A DNA stretch of 64,000 nt from the NCBI RefSeq assembly GCF_000717175.1, contig NZ_JNYD01000004.1:124001-188000 (forward strand), given 5' to 3'. The translations under genes were made by a program, and so were the position numbers. This stretch comes from Pseudonocardia autotrophica. GTDB lineage: Bacteria; Actinomycetota; Actinomycetes; Mycobacteriales; Pseudonocardiaceae. The notes beneath the pieces were generated by a model. It made no database searches, had not been told where the DNA came from, and was given only the letters and a program-made list of their open reading frames with translations. Of this stretch, positions 48,950 through 58,491 are shown in pieces (position 1 is the stretch's first letter; each line of letters begins with the position of its first letter).

Positions 48950-48966
48950 CCCCTAACGGCCCCCCG
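48950..48966. promoter_or_regulatory. 17-bp motif shared by iniB-like and iniR-like promoters (copy 2)
   Basis: The top strand is identical to 41206-41222. It overlaps the likely 5' leader of the regulator gene. On the gene's own strand it reads CGGGGGGCCGTTAGGGG. It could be the regulator's own binding site, allowing feedback. Confidence 0.65.
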
Positions 48967-49078
48967 ACCGTGCGACGACCGAGCGTATCGATCCGGGGCG
49001 GTGCAGCGCTCCGCCGCCGCATCGGCGCAGCCACGAACCCCCGATCGGGTGAGGGTGGTTCTCAGGCTCGCGGGAGCG

Positions 49079-50197
49079 CTACTGCGGCGGCCCGGCCGGG
49101 TCCACAGAGGTGTCTGTGGGGGCGCCGGAGGTGCCGAGGAGATCCTGCCAGGCCGGCCGGTCGACCGTGTCCGGGACGGCCTCGGAGGAGCGGTTGCCGG
49201 CGAGGATCTCGACGGCGCGGGCGGCGTCCGAGCCCGACTCCGTCGCGCGGTCCACGATGCGGGCGAGCACCGGCCAGGACTCGCCCCCGAGGATCCCGTT
49301 GGGCTCTTCAGCGCCCGTGGCCTGCTGGAACTCCGTGACGGCGGCGACGGTGGCCGGGGTGAAGCGACCGTCGACGTTGGTGTGGATGCCGGCGTCGCGC
49401 AGGAGGTACTGGGCGGCCAGGACGGTGTCGCCGGCGTCGCCCGCGCGCAACAGCGGCCAGCTCGCCTTCTGCGTGTCCGCCTCCTCGACGCGCCGGCCCA
49501 GCACCTCGGCCACCTCGCTGCGCAGCCGCGGGAGCATGCCGTACAGCCGGTCGCCGGGACAGATCGTGTTCTTGAAGTCGCGGTGCCCGTACAGCTCGGT
49601 CGGCGCGATGCCGTACTGGCTGCAGATGTACGCGCAGGTGGTGCGCAGCGAGTCCCAGAGGGCGCCGGGCGGGTCCTGGTCGATGTAGGTGCCCTCGTTC
49701 TCGATCCCGACCGCCACGACGTTCTGCCCCGTGCAGTGCGCGCCCTCGACCTGGCGCTGGCCGATCCGCAGCACCTCGAGCGAGCGGTGCCGGCCCTCGA
49801 GCACGAAGCCGCCGCGGCTGATCGTGAAGTGCTGGCCGGTGTCGAGCCAGCCGCGGCTGTCCATGTGGAAGTTCTGGATCGCGCGCGCGACCCGGTCCGC
49901 GGCCCCGCGGCTCAGGTCGGCGACGTTGGCCGACGCCGTGTGGTGCACGAGGATCTTCACCGGGCGCTGGTTCCAGATCGGCACGATCGCGCTGTTCGGC
50001 CGGGCCCCCCAGCCCGCACAGTCCACGATGTCCGGTGAGGCCACGCCGTCGGTGAGGGCGCTGCCGGGCGGCCGCTCGCCGGCCTGGGCCAGCCCCGGCG
50101 CGGCGACCAGCGCCCCGGCCGTGAGTCCACCCAGGACGAAACCGCGGCGGGTCAGATCCCCGCGCCCCGTTCCCGTCACCCCACGCTGACGACCCAT
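49079..50197 (-). CDS. Tat-exported N-acetylmuramoyl-L-alanine amidase/PGRP with peptidoglycan-binding domain
   Basis: The protein has 372 residues. A twin-Arg signal (Thr-Arg-Arg-Gly-Phe-Val plus hydrophobic core and Ala-Gln-Ala, residues 15-40) directs folded export. The amidase-2/PGRP domain (about 60-220) shows zinc ligands in Val-His-His-Thr-Ala-Ser and near Cys-Pro-Gly-Asp (Gly-His-Arg-Asp-Phe...Cys-Pro). A peptidoglycan-binding domain of about 65 residues follows (Leu-Leu-Arg-Asp-Ala-Gly...Val-Asp-Gly-Arg-Phe). It should cleave or bind wall peptide cross-links. It is next to the envelope-stress locus. The ATG at 50197 gives a normal Tat leader. Confidence 0.9.
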   Translation of the reverse strand: MGRQRGVTGTGRGDLTRRGFVLGGLTAGALVAAPGLAQAGERPPGSALTDGVASPDIVDCAGWGARPNSAIVPIWNQRPVKILVHHTASANVADLSRGAADRVARAIQNFHMDSRGWLDTGQHFTISRGGFVLEGRHRSLEVLRIGQRQVEGAHCTGQNVVAVGIENEGTYIDQDPPGALWDSLRTTCAYICSQYGIAPTELYGHRDFKNTICPGDRLYGMLPRLRSEVAEVLGRRVEEADTQKASWPLLRAGDAGDTVLAAQYLLRDAGIHTNVDGRFTPATVAAVTEFQQATGAEEPNGILGGESWPVLARIVDRATESGSDAARAVEILAGNRSSEAVPDTVDRPAWQDLLGTSGAPTDTSVDPAGPPQ

Positions 50198-50342
50198 CGT
50201 GGCCCCCTGCCCGTCCGGATGACCCGCGTGGTCACACGAGTCACATCCGCCCCGCGAGAACCTTGGATCACGCACGCTCCGTGCACAACCGGACGACCCG
50301 AAGGTGTGACGACCACGCCCGGCACGAACGACGGTTGCTCTG

Positions 50343-50390
50343 GTTACTCGTCGGTAATAAGCTGGGCGGCGCGAGTTACCCGTCGGTAGG
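50343..50390. promoter_or_regulatory. Two operator-like repeats before FadE5-type gene
   Basis: GTTACTCGTCGGTAAT (50343-50358) and GTTACCCGTCGGTAGG (50375-50390) are spaced 32 bp (three turns). The second abuts the AAGGAG ribosome site at 50391. They match a site before the EtfD-like gene at 25362-25377. Repressor binding here would block the start of transcription or translation. Confidence 0.7.
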
Positions 50391-50403
50391 AAGGAGCACC
50401 GCG

Positions 50404-52236
50404 ATGGGCCACTACAAGAGCAACGTGCGCGATCTCGAGTTCAACCTGTTCGAGGTGTTCCGGGTACAGGAGCAGCTCGGCACGGGCGCGTTCGAGGGCG
50501 TCGACACCGACACCGCCAAGGGCATCCTGAGCGAGCTGAACACGCTGGCCACCGGCCCGCTCGCCGCGTCCTTCGCCGACGCGGACCGCAATCCGCCGGT
50601 CTTCGACCCGAAGACCCACACGGCGACACTGCCGCAGTCCTTCAAGGACTCCTACAAGGCGCTGTGGGACGGCGAGTGGTACCGGCTGTCCCTGCCCGTC
50701 GAGCTGGGCGGCTTCGGCGTGCCCCCGTCGGTGCAGTGGGCGGCCTCGGAGCTGATCCTCGGCGCCAACCCGGCGCTGTACATGTACATGGCCGGCCCGA
50801 ACTTCGCCTCCGTGATGCACGCCAACGGCACCGAGGAGCAGCAGCACTGGGCCGAGATCATGATCGAGAAGGGCTGGGGCGCCACCATGGTGCTCACCGA
50901 GCCCGACGCCGGGTCCGACGTGGGCGCCGGCCGCACCAGGGCCGTGCTGCAGGAGGACGGCTCCTGGCACCTCGACGGCGTGAAGCGGTTCATCACGTCC
51001 GGCGACCAGGACATGACCGAGAACATCATGCACCTGGTGCTGGCCCGCCCCGAGGCGCCCGGCCTCGACCCGAAGCCCGGCACCAAGGGCCTGTCGCTGT
51101 TCCTCGTGCCGAAGTTCCATTTCGACTCGCAGACCGGCGAGCTGGGCGAGCGCAACGGCGCCTTCGTCACGAACGTCGAGCACAAGATGGGCCTCAAGGT
51201 CTCCACGACCTGCGAGCTCACGTTCGGCCAGCACGGCGTCCCCGCCAAGGGCTGGCTGCTCGGCGAGGTGCACGACGGCATTGCGCAGATGTTCCAGGTC
51301 ATCGAGTACGCCCGCATGATGGTCGGCACCAAGGCCATCGCGACCCTGTCGACCGGCTACCTCAACGCGCTGGAGTACGCCAAGGAGCGCGTGCAGGGCC
51401 CGGACCTCACCCGGCAGACCGACAAGACCGCCCCGCGCGTCACGATCACGCACCACCCGGACGTCCGCCGCTCGCTGATGACGCAGAAGGCGTACGCCGA
51501 GGGCCTGCGGGCGCTCTACCTCTACACCGGCACCTTCCAGGACACGATCCGCCAGGGCGGCGATGTCGACCTCGCCGAGAAGGTCAACGACCTGCTGCTG
51601 CCGATCGTCAAGGGCGTCGGCTCGGAGCGGGCGTCGGAGCAGCTGCTGCAGTCCCTGCAGACGCTGGGTGGCTCGGGCTTCCTGCAGGACTACCCGCTCG
51701 AGCAGTACATCCGCGACGCGAAGATCGACTCGCTGTACGAGGGCACGACGGCGATCCAGTCGCTCGACCTCCTCTTCCGCAAGATCGTCAAGAACAACGG
51801 CGCCGCGCTGATGCACGTCGCCGGCGAGATCCAGGCGTTCCTCGAGAACGAGACCGGCAACGGCCGGCTCAAGGAGGAGCGGGCGCTGCTGGCGACCGCA
51901 CTGGCCGACGTCCAGGGCATGCTCGGCTCGCTGACCGGCTACCTGTTCGCCTCGCAGAAGGATGTCGCCGAGCTGTACAAGGTCGGCCAGCACAGCGTGC
52001 GGTTCCTGATGGCCGTCGGGGACCTGCTCGTCGGGTGGCTGCTGCTGCGCCAGGCGGACGTCGCGCAGAACGCGCTGGCCGGTGACGTCAGCGCCAAGGA
52101 CCAGGCGTTCTACGAGGGCAAGATCGGCGTCGCCCGGTTCTTCGCCCGGACCGCCCTGCCGAAGCTCACCGCCGAGCGGGCGATCGTCGAGGCGGCGGAC
52201 AACTCGCTGATGGAGCTGGACGAGGCCTCGTTCTAG
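50404..52236 (+). CDS. FadE5-type acyl-CoA dehydrogenase
   Basis: The protein has 610 residues, the length of the large actinobacterial FadE5 class. It begins [12 protein letters not shown]. FAD-binding dehydrogenase motifs are visible ([10 protein letters not shown] near 180; Thr-Leu-Gly-Gly-Ser-Gly-Phe-Leu near 420), with the extra C-terminal domain of this class. It performs the first step of beta-oxidation and passes electrons to ETF. This fits the EtfD-like gene at 25426, which shares an operator pattern. The ATG at 50404 follows AAGGAG. Confidence 0.92.
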   Translation: MGHYKSNVRDLEFNLFEVFRVQEQLGTGAFEGVDTDTAKGILSELNTLATGPLAASFADADRNPPVFDPKTHTATLPQSFKDSYKALWDGEWYRLSLPVELGGFGVPPSVQWAASELILGANPALYMYMAGPNFASVMHANGTEEQQHWAEIMIEKGWGATMVLTEPDAGSDVGAGRTRAVLQEDGSWHLDGVKRFITSGDQDMTENIMHLVLARPEAPGLDPKPGTKGLSLFLVPKFHFDSQTGELGERNGAFVTNVEHKMGLKVSTTCELTFGQHGVPAKGWLLGEVHDGIAQMFQVIEYARMMVGTKAIATLSTGYLNALEYAKERVQGPDLTRQTDKTAPRVTITHHPDVRRSLMTQKAYAEGLRALYLYTGTFQDTIRQGGDVDLAEKVNDLLLPIVKGVGSERASEQLLQSLQTLGGSGFLQDYPLEQYIRDAKIDSLYEGTTAIQSLDLLFRKIVKNNGAALMHVAGEIQAFLENETGNGRLKEERALLATALADVQGMLGSLTGYLFASQKDVAELYKVGQHSVRFLMAVGDLLVGWLLLRQADVAQNALAGDVSAKDQAFYEGKIGVARFFARTALPKLTAERAIVEAADNSLMELDEASF

Positions 52237-52239
52237 GCA

Positions 52240-52282
52240 CCTGTGAGTGGCAACGGCGGTAGCGGCTGTTGCCACTTACAGG
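52240..52282 (+). terminator. Terminator hairpin after FadE5-type gene
   Basis: CCTGTGAGTGGCAAC and GTTGCCACTTACAGG pair over 15 bp (one G-U) around a 13-nt loop, 4 nt after the stop. It could also serve the convergent CBS gene. Confidence 0.75.
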
Positions 52283-52294
52283 CGGCGCAGTGGC

Positions 52295-52720
52295 TCACTG
52301 GGCGATGTAGGACTCCAGCTGCTGGCGCTCGCGCTCCAGGGAGTCGATGCGGGCCTTGACGAGGTCGCCGATCGAGACGATGCCGAGCAGCTCCTCGTCG
52401 ACCACCACCGGCAGGTGCCGGACCCGGCGGTTGGTCATGACCTGGGCGAGGTGGCTCACGCCGTCGTCGGGCGTGCAGGTGGCCACCACCGTGGTCATGA
52501 TCTCCGAGACGGCGATCCCGAGCAGGTCCGCGCCCCGCTCGTGCAGCTTCCGGACGACGTCGCGCTCGGACACCATCCCCACGAGCCGGCCGTCCTGCAC
52601 GACCGGCAGCGCGCCGTAGTTCCCCTCGGCCAGACGGGCGAGCAGGGCCGACACCGTGGCCTCGGGCTCGATCGTCGCGACGGCGTGCCCCTTGCTCCGC
52701 AGGATGTCCGCGATGCGCAT
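52295..52720 (-). CDS. CBS domain pair protein
   Basis: The protein has 141 residues and consists of two CBS domains (about 8-60 and 72-128), with Gly-Ala-Leu-Pro-Val-Val and Arg-His-Leu-Pro-Val-Val strands typical of adenosine-nucleotide binding. There is no attached enzyme or channel domain. Such stand-alone proteins often sense AMP/ATP or regulate a partner. The ATG at 52720 gives the standard Met-Arg-Ile-Ala-Asp-Ile start. It is convergent with the acyl-CoA dehydrogenase gene. Confidence 0.9.
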   Translation of the reverse strand: MRIADILRSKGHAVATIEPEATVSALLARLAEGNYGALPVVQDGRLVGMVSERDVVRKLHERGADLLGIAVSEIMTTVVATCTPDDGVSHLAQVMTNRRVRHLPVVVDEELLGIVSIGDLVKARIDSLERERQQLESYIAQ

Positions 52721-52826
52721 CCGTGCCCCCGATCCTCGACGTCGTTGTCCGAGGAGGAGGGTACGAACCGTGACAGGTGTCACGCGAGGGCTGAACGGCG
52801 GCTCGCCCCGATCGTCCGACGGCGGG

Positions 52827-55721
52827 TCAGCCGCAGATGACGTTGGGTGACGGGTTGTACTTCACCGTGCGGGTCTTCCGGGTGACCTCGCCGGTCTCCA
52901 GGTTGCGCATCACCCGCGTGTCCGTGGCCGTGAACCCCTGCGACCCCTTCGACGGGGTGCACGCCTGGCCCGGCGGGATGGTGATCGTCTGCGGCTCGGT
53001 CGGGTTGGTCCGCGGCCCGGTCTCCGAGGTGACCTCGTAGCGCTTGGTGCCGAACATCTTGACCGTGAGGTTCGAGGGCGTCCAGAACGTCTGGATGAGC
53101 ACGCCCGTGGGCCCGTCGTTGCGGAACTTGAGGTCGATGATGTCGTCGAACACCGTGGCCTCGCGGGCCACCGGGTAGCGGCTGATGTAGAAGCTGTGCT
53201 CCTTGTGCGCCACGTCGACCATGCCGGCGAAGTACGCCGCGTTGTAGAGCGTGGTCGCGACCTGCGAGACGCCGCCGCCGACGCCGCGCGCCGAGTGGCC
53301 GTTCTCGATGATGCCGGCCTCGACGTAGCCGTTCGCCGCGTTGCGCGGGTTGGTCAGGGCGTTGAGGCTGAAGGTCTCGCCGGGCTGCACGATCGTGCCG
53401 TTGACCTGCTGGGCCGCCCGCTTGATGTTCTGGCCCGAGTCGGCCGCGAACCCGCCGGTGGTGAAGGAGCTGATCTCGCCGGTGATGCCGAGCGACGACA
53501 GCTTCTCGGTGGTCAGCTCGGCCTTCTGGTCGGCGTACACCGCCACCACGCTGCGCTCGCCGGTCCCGGTCAGCACCGCGACGACGTTCTCGAACGTCTT
53601 GTCGTAGTCGATCCCGCGGCCGTCCTGCGAGGGGACGACGGTCGGGGTGCCGGAGGAGAAGTCCAGGCTCGCGTCCCGGGCGGGCTTCTCGGTCGCGGCC
53701 AGCTGCGGCGACGCGACCTCCTTCAACGCCTCGTTGTTGATCTCCGGGACGAGCTTGGGGCTCGCCGCGGCGTCGGCGCGGAAGGTCAGGGCGCTCGCGA
53801 TGTCCGCGGGCTGCAGGACGGCGTCGGCGCCCTCGCCCTTGATCGTCAGGGGCGCGGAGACGGCCGGCGTCGCGACCTTCTCGATGGCCTCCTGGACGTC
53901 GTCGTTCGTGGTGGCGGTCGGCTGCGGGATCAGCGGCAGCGCGACCGGGGCGCCCGACGCCCACTCCCGCTCCAGCACGCCGACGGCGGCGGACAGGTCG
54001 AGCGTCTGGCCCGGGACCGGCGGGACGGCGACCGGGGTGGTGCCCTCGAACCGGACGTTGCCCTCGACGGGGGCCTGGTCGACGACCGGCTTGAGCTGCT
54101 CCAGCGCGGTGGTGACCGAACGCTCGTCGGCCTTGTTGATCACGCCGACCTCGCGCTCGGAGAAGAACGACGTGATCCGGGTGACCGGGTTCAGCGGCTG
54201 CGCGCCCGCCTGGTCGATGGTGGCCTGGTAGTCCACCTCGAGGCCGGCGGCCTTCGGGTCGATCTGGCTCTGCACCGGGCCCGCGGTGATCTGGACCGGG
54301 AGCGACGACCGGGGCTCGATCGCCTCCTGCAGGCGCTGCCGGGCGTCGGCCTTGGAGAGCCCGCCGAGCTCCAGCCCGGCGACGGTGACGCCGCGGGGCA
54401 CGTTGCCCGCGGACACGACGAGGTCGGCGACGTAGAGCAGGCCGAGCACCGCCACGACACCGGCGACGATCAGCAGCGGCTTCCTGCGGCGGCCGCCGCC
54501 GGAGCCGGAGCCGCCGGGGTGGTCCCCGGTCGGCGGCGTGCCGGAGCTCTGCGTCGGCGGGACCGCGCCACCCGTGGGCATGCGGAACTGCTCGGTCGGC
54601 GGGTCGACCGGGCGGGCCGGGGCGCCGAGGCGCTGGGTCGGCTGGTCGACGCTCACCGCCGCCGCACCGGTTCGCGGGAGGACCTGGGTGTCCTCCGAGC
54701 CCCAGACCGGCGCGGCGGAATGCACCGCGGTGGGGCGGTCGTCGGTGTCGTCGGACGGAACGGACGGAGCGGGCGCGGCCGCGGGGGTGCCGACGGCGGC
54801 GGTTCCGGCAGCCGGGGTGCCTGCTGGCGTGCCGCTGGTCGGGGTGCCGGGCGCGGCCGTGCCGGCGACCGGGGTGCCGGCCGCGGGAGTGTCGGCCACG
54901 GCGGTGTCGGCCACGGCGGTGTCGGGGGCGGAGGGCTGCTGCTCGCCCGCCGGCCGGGCCGCCGCGGCGGCGTTCGCGCCCGCCGCATCGGTAGGACCGT
55001 TCGCGCCCGCAGCGACGGGACCGTCCGCACCCGGCGCCTCGGCGGGAGCGTTCGCGGTAGACCCGTCGGCCGTGGTGATCGGGGCGGCGGGAGCGGTCGC
55101 GCCGGGGGCCTGCGGCCCGGCGGAGGCGGGCGCGGTCTCGCCCGAGGTGGTCGCGGCCTCGGGCGCGGCGGATCCGTCCGATCCTCCGCCCGTGGCATCC
55201 GCGGTCGGTGCGGCCGCGTCCTTCCCGGGTCCCGGGGCGGCACCGCTCTCGACGGCACCCTGCCCGGTCGCGGCCTCGGCGGCGGCACCGTCGGACCCGT
55301 GAGCGACGCCGTTCGCACCGGCCCCGTGAGCGACGCCGTTCGCACCGGCCCCGGGAGCGGCGGCCGCTGCCGGCCGCGGGCCGGGCGAGGGCCGGGTGGT
55401 CGGGGAGGGCCGGGTGGCGGGCTCGCCATTCGTTGCGGCGACGCCGTTCCCGGCGGATGTGCCGTTCCCGGCGGCGGTGCCGTTCCCGGCGGCGGTGCCG
55501 TTGGCGCCGTTGGTCCCGTTCGTGCCGCTCCCGTTCGCGCCCTGCTCACGGGGCTGCGGCGTGGGCCGCGGGGACGGGGAGAACAGCGCGTCCCCGCGCG
55601 GGCTGTCCGTGCGCGGGCCCGGTGCCGGCCGTGGGCCGTCCGTGGTCGGGCCGGCGCCGTTCCCCCCGCCGCCGGTGCGCTGCTCGTCCACCTCGCCGGG
55701 CGAGGGCTGCCGCTCGGGCAT
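52827..55721 (-). CDS. VanW family protein with very long low-complexity N-terminus
   Basis: The protein has 964 residues. The first 400 or so are Ala/Thr/Pro/Gly/Asn-rich with short repeats (Asn-Gly-Thr-Ala-Ala-Gly; Val-Ala-Asp-Thr-Ala). One membrane helix follows (about 417-437). The extracytoplasmic part has PG-binding-4-like segments (about 440-745), then a VanW domain (about 745-880) and a short G5-like end. The disordered part is cytoplasmic and the VanW part faces the wall. VanW proteins are linked to peptidoglycan, but their reaction is unknown. The ATG at 55721 follows AAGGAA. Single-nucleotide repeats make the N-terminus prone to length change. Confidence 0.88.
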   Translation of the reverse strand: MPERQPSPGEVDEQRTGGGGNGAGPTTDGPRPAPGPRTDSPRGDALFSPSPRPTPQPREQGANGSGTNGTNGANGTAAGNGTAAGNGTSAGNGVAATNGEPATRPSPTTRPSPGPRPAAAAAPGAGANGVAHGAGANGVAHGSDGAAAEAATGQGAVESGAAPGPGKDAAAPTADATGGGSDGSAAPEAATTSGETAPASAGPQAPGATAPAAPITTADGSTANAPAEAPGADGPVAAGANGPTDAAGANAAAAARPAGEQQPSAPDTAVADTAVADTPAAGTPVAGTAAPGTPTSGTPAGTPAAGTAAVGTPAAAPAPSVPSDDTDDRPTAVHSAAPVWGSEDTQVLPRTGAAAVSVDQPTQRLGAPARPVDPPTEQFRMPTGGAVPPTQSSGTPPTGDHPGGSGSGGGRRRKPLLIVAGVVAVLGLLYVADLVVSAGNVPRGVTVAGLELGGLSKADARQRLQEAIEPRSSLPVQITAGPVQSQIDPKAAGLEVDYQATIDQAGAQPLNPVTRITSFFSEREVGVINKADERSVTTALEQLKPVVDQAPVEGNVRFEGTTPVAVPPVPGQTLDLSAAVGVLEREWASGAPVALPLIPQPTATTNDDVQEAIEKVATPAVSAPLTIKGEGADAVLQPADIASALTFRADAAASPKLVPEINNEALKEVASPQLAATEKPARDASLDFSSGTPTVVPSQDGRGIDYDKTFENVVAVLTGTGERSVVAVYADQKAELTTEKLSSLGITGEISSFTTGGFAADSGQNIKRAAQQVNGTIVQPGETFSLNALTNPRNAANGYVEAGIIENGHSARGVGGGVSQVATTLYNAAYFAGMVDVAHKEHSFYISRYPVAREATVFDDIIDLKFRNDGPTGVLIQTFWTPSNLTVKMFGTKRYEVTSETGPRTNPTEPQTITIPPGQACTPSKGSQGFTATDTRVMRNLETGEVTRKTRTVKYNPSPNVICG

Positions 55722-55796
55722 CAGGCCGTGTTCCTTCCCCACCGATGTCCACCCGTCCCGCGTGCCCCGGGACGGTTCCGTGCTGCGCCGCGCGCC

Positions 55797-56117
55797 CTAC
55801 AGGTACAGGCCGGTCCCGTGCTCGGTGCGCTCCGTCGCGACGGCGTGCAGGTCGCGCTCGCGCATCACGATGTAGCTGGAGCCCTGGACCTCCACCTCGT
55901 ACTGGTCCTCGGGAGCGAAGAGGACCCGGTCGCCCACCTTGACACTGCGCACGTGCTGGCCGATGCCGAAGACCTCGCCCCAGATCAGCCGCTTGGCGAC
56001 CTGGGCCGTGGCCGGGATGACGATCCCCGAGGAGCTCCGACGCTCGCCCGCCGACTCCACGATCTTGATCATGACGCGGTCGTGCAGCATCTGGATCTCG
56101 AACTTCGGGTCCGGCAC
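55797..56117 (-). CDS. GroES-like (cpn10) co-chaperone paralogue
   Basis: The protein has 106 residues. It has the cpn10 layout: Met-Leu-His-Asp-Arg-Val-Met-Ile-Lys at the start, Ser-Ser-Gly-Ile-Val-Ile-Pro in the mobile-loop position, Val-Lys-Val-Gly-Asp-Arg-Val-Leu-Phe and a final strand. It differs from housekeeping GroES, with a shifted loop and an extended C-terminal tail, and no groEL is nearby. Its role may be as an alternative chaperonin cap or an unrelated use of the fold. The GTG start lies 235 nt after the AAA ATPase gene. No CIRCE repeat is seen upstream. Confidence 0.82.
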   Translation of the reverse strand: MPDPKFEIQMLHDRVMIKIVESAGERRSSSGIVIPATAQVAKRLIWGEVFGIGQHVRSVKVGDRVLFAPEDQYEVEVQGSSYIVMRERDLHAVATERTEHGTGLYL

Positions 56118-56352
56118 CGGGGTGATGCTACGGGCAGCGCGGACACCGTCACCCGGCGGTGTCGCCTCGGGCAGGTGACGGACGGCGCGGACGGACCGGA
56201 CGGGCCCGGCGGGAACGAAGAGGCCCCGCGGAGCTGCCAGGTCGGGGGTCCGACAGCGCCACGGGGCTACCCCAGGATTCGTCCGGTCCGGCCGGGTCGT
56301 TACGCCTGCGTCCCCGAAATACGTTCTTCACTCGTTCGGGGCAGTGGTTGGG

Positions 56353-57543
56353 TCAGGTGGAGGCGAGCAGGTACCGGCCGAAGTGCGGCACGGTGAAGGC
56401 GATCTGGCCGCGTTGGGCCGAGAAGACCAGGCCCTTCTTCAGCAGGCTGTCCCGCGCCGGTGACAGCGACGAGGGCTTGCGCTCGAGGTGCTGCGCGATC
56501 GTCGAGGTGACGACGGGCTCGTCCGTCCCCTCCGCCAGCTCGGCCATCGCGCGCAGGTACTCGCGCTCCGCCGGCGTGGCCCGTTCGTACCGCGACCCGA
56601 AGAACCCGACCGCCAGCTCGGCCTCCGCCTCCGGCGCGGCCAGGGCGACGTCGTCGGCCCGGATCGGGCTGGTCGGCGCGGCGTCCCAGGAGGCCTTGCC
56701 GTAGGCCTGCACGAAGTAGGGGTAACCGCCGGAGCGCTCGTAGAGCTGGTCGAGGGCCTCGGCGTCGAAGGCCGCCTCCTCGCGCTCGGCCGGCGCCAGG
56801 AGCGCGAAGTCGGCGTCCTTGCGGTCCAGCTTGTCGATCCGGGCGTACTTGAACAGCCGCTCCGAGTAGGACTTCGACGCCGACAGCACGGCCGGCAGGT
56901 GGGGCAGGCCGGCGCCGACCACCACCAGGGGCATCCGGGACTGCGAGAGCTCGTGACAGGCCGCGCAGAGGGCGGAGACGTCGTCGGGCCGCAGGTCCTG
57001 CATCTCGTCGATGAGGATCGCGATCCCGGTGGCGACCTCGCTGGCCAGCTCCGCGACCTCGGTGAACAGCTCGACCAGGTCGATCTCGATGTCGCCGGAG
57101 TCCGCGCGGCCGTTGCGCACCGGCACGTCGATGCCGGGCTGCCAGCGCTCCCGCATCCGTGCGCCGTCGGGCGAGGCACGCAGGGCGAAGGCCTTGAGCA
57201 CGCCCAGCACCTCGTCGACGCGCTCCTGCCGCGGGTGCTGCACCGCCAGGTCCCGGATCGCCCGGTGCAGCGCGGCCGAGAGGGGGCGGCGGAGGTCGGC
57301 GTCGGGCCGGGCCTCGATCTTGCCGGACCCCCAGCCGGCGCGGACGGCCATCGACCGCAGCTCGCCGAGCAGCACCGTCTTCCCGACGCCGCGCAGTCCG
57401 GTGAGCACGAGACTGCGTTCCGGGCGGCCGCGCGCGACCCGTTCCAGCACGATCTCGAACGCGTCGACCTCGCGGTCCCGGCCCGCCAGCTCCGGGGGCC
57501 GCTGACCTGCGCCGGGAGCGAACGGGTTGCGCACCGGATCCAT
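56353..57543 (-). CDS. AAA+ ATPase (ORC1/STAND-like ATP-binding protein)
   Basis: The protein has 396 residues. It has Walker A Gly-Leu-Arg-Gly-Val-Gly-Lys-Thr near 53, Walker B Leu-Ile-Asp-Glu-Met-Gln-Asp near 176, a sensor-like Gly-Ala-Gly-Leu-Pro-His-Leu, a Gly-Gly-Tyr-Pro-Tyr sensor-2-region motif and a C-terminal winged-helix-like end. The layout resembles the ORC1-type/ATPase_2 proteins found in many actinobacteria; the role is unknown. The ATG at 57543 was chosen over a GTG three codons upstream. No partner gene is coupled to it. Confidence 0.85.
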   Translation of the reverse strand: MDPVRNPFAPGAGQRPPELAGRDREVDAFEIVLERVARGRPERSLVLTGLRGVGKTVLLGELRSMAVRAGWGSGKIEARPDADLRRPLSAALHRAIRDLAVQHPRQERVDEVLGVLKAFALRASPDGARMRERWQPGIDVPVRNGRADSGDIEIDLVELFTEVAELASEVATGIAILIDEMQDLRPDDVSALCAACHELSQSRMPLVVVGAGLPHLPAVLSASKSYSERLFKYARIDKLDRKDADFALLAPAEREEAAFDAEALDQLYERSGGYPYFVQAYGKASWDAAPTSPIRADDVALAAPEAEAELAVGFFGSRYERATPAEREYLRAMAELAEGTDEPVVTSTIAQHLERKPSSLSPARDSLLKKGLVFSAQRGQIAFTVPHFGRYLLAST

Positions 57544-57621
57544 GGATCGCACGGTATCCGCGCGTCTCGCGCCGACCCTAGATTTCGCTATCCGGCGCGA
57601 TGGCGTGTCGTCGATCGGTCC

Positions 57622-57644
57622 GTCTGCGCCCGTCTGGCGCAGAC
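57622..57644. terminator. Hairpin at the 3' end of DUF1206 gene, also a repeat copy
   Basis: GTCTGCGCC and GGCGCAGAC form a 9-bp perfect stem with a 5-nt loop just after the DUF1206 stop (minus strand). A nearly identical CGTCTGCGCCCGTCT sequence occurs at 58514-58528, upstream of the same gene. Confidence 0.6.
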
Positions 57645-57660
57645 GCTAGACACCGGTAGG

Positions 57661-58491
57661 TCAGGCTCGACGGAAGGCCGCGTCGGCCAGGCAGTACAGC
57701 CCGAAGGCCCCGAACCCCAGCGCGACGACGACGAGCAGGGACATCCCGAGCGGTGTCTCGCCGAGGGCCCGCAGCGCGGCGTCGAGCCCGCCGGCCCGAC
57801 GCGCGTCCGAGGCCACGGCCGCGGTGAGGACCAGCACCCCGACCACGCCGAGCGCGAGCGCCCGGGCGAGGTGCCCGACCGCGCCGACCGCCTCGATCGT
57901 GCGCCGGATCGCGGGGGAGAGCCGCCGGACGTCGAGATCGCCCATGAACGTCCGCTTGACCCCGGTGTAGGTCATGGTCACACCCATGATCCCGATCGCC
58001 ACGGCCACCGCCGCCACCAGCAGCCGGCCACCGGGCAGCAGCAGGAGGTCCGCGACGACGTCGCGCGCGCCCGCGTCGCCGGACCGGGGGCCCGACCGCA
58101 GGAACGCGACGGCGATCACGGCCAGCCCGAGCATCGTCACCGCCTTGGCGACCGCGCCGACGCGCTTGCGCACCCGCTCGCCGCCCGAGACCCAGCGGAA
58201 GCCGAGCGCGGCGGCCGTGAGCTGCCAGACCGCGAACGCGACGAGCCCGACGACCGCCACCACCAGGCCGACCGCCCCGGCACCGGTCGCGATCTCCGCG
58301 ACCGCCCCCTGGGCGTCGGCCGAGCCCTTCGGCAGGCCGATCGCGATCCGCACGGCGAGCCAGGCCACCACGAGATGGACGACGCCGTAGGCGACGAGGC
58401 CGCCGCGGCCGAGGAGGTCGACGACACGGCCGGGCGCGTCGGAGCGACCGCGGCGGACCGACCGGCGCAGACGCCGGAGGGGGGCGAGCAC
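57661..58491 (-). CDS. DUF1206 membrane protein
   Basis: The protein has 276 residues. Three repeated units of about two helices each (Gly-Leu-Val-Ala-Tyr-Gly-Val-Val-His; Lys-Ala-Val-Thr-Met-Leu-Gly; His-Leu-Ala-Arg-Ala-Leu-Ala-Leu) give six membrane helices, as in DUF1206 proteins. The function is unknown. The GTG at 58491 gives a short basic N-terminal cytoplasmic segment. It is divergent from the SIMPL gene and flanked by two related repeat sequences. Confidence 0.85.
   Translation of the reverse strand: MLAPLRRLRRSVRRGRSDAPGRVVDLLGRGGLVAYGVVHLVVAWLAVRIAIGLPKGSADAQGAVAEIATGAGAVGLVVAVVGLVAFAVWQLTAAALGFRWVSGGERVRKRVGAVAKAVTMLGLAVIAVAFLRSGPRSGDAGARDVVADLLLLPGGRLLVAAVAVAIGIMGVTMTYTGVKRTFMGDLDVRRLSPAIRRTIEAVGAVGHLARALALGVVGVLVLTAAVASDARRAGGLDAALRALGETPLGMSLLVVVALGFGAFGLYCLADAAFRRA

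Noticed and set aside
55797..56352. CIRCE element before the GroES-like gene
   Set aside because: No TTAGCACTC-N9-GAGTGCTAA-type repeat is present in the upstream 235 bp.
53196..56396. Plus-strand open frame of over 1000 codons opposite the VanW gene
   Set aside because: It is a shadow of a repetitive gene in another frame; no domain is present and it spans the GroES-like gene as well.
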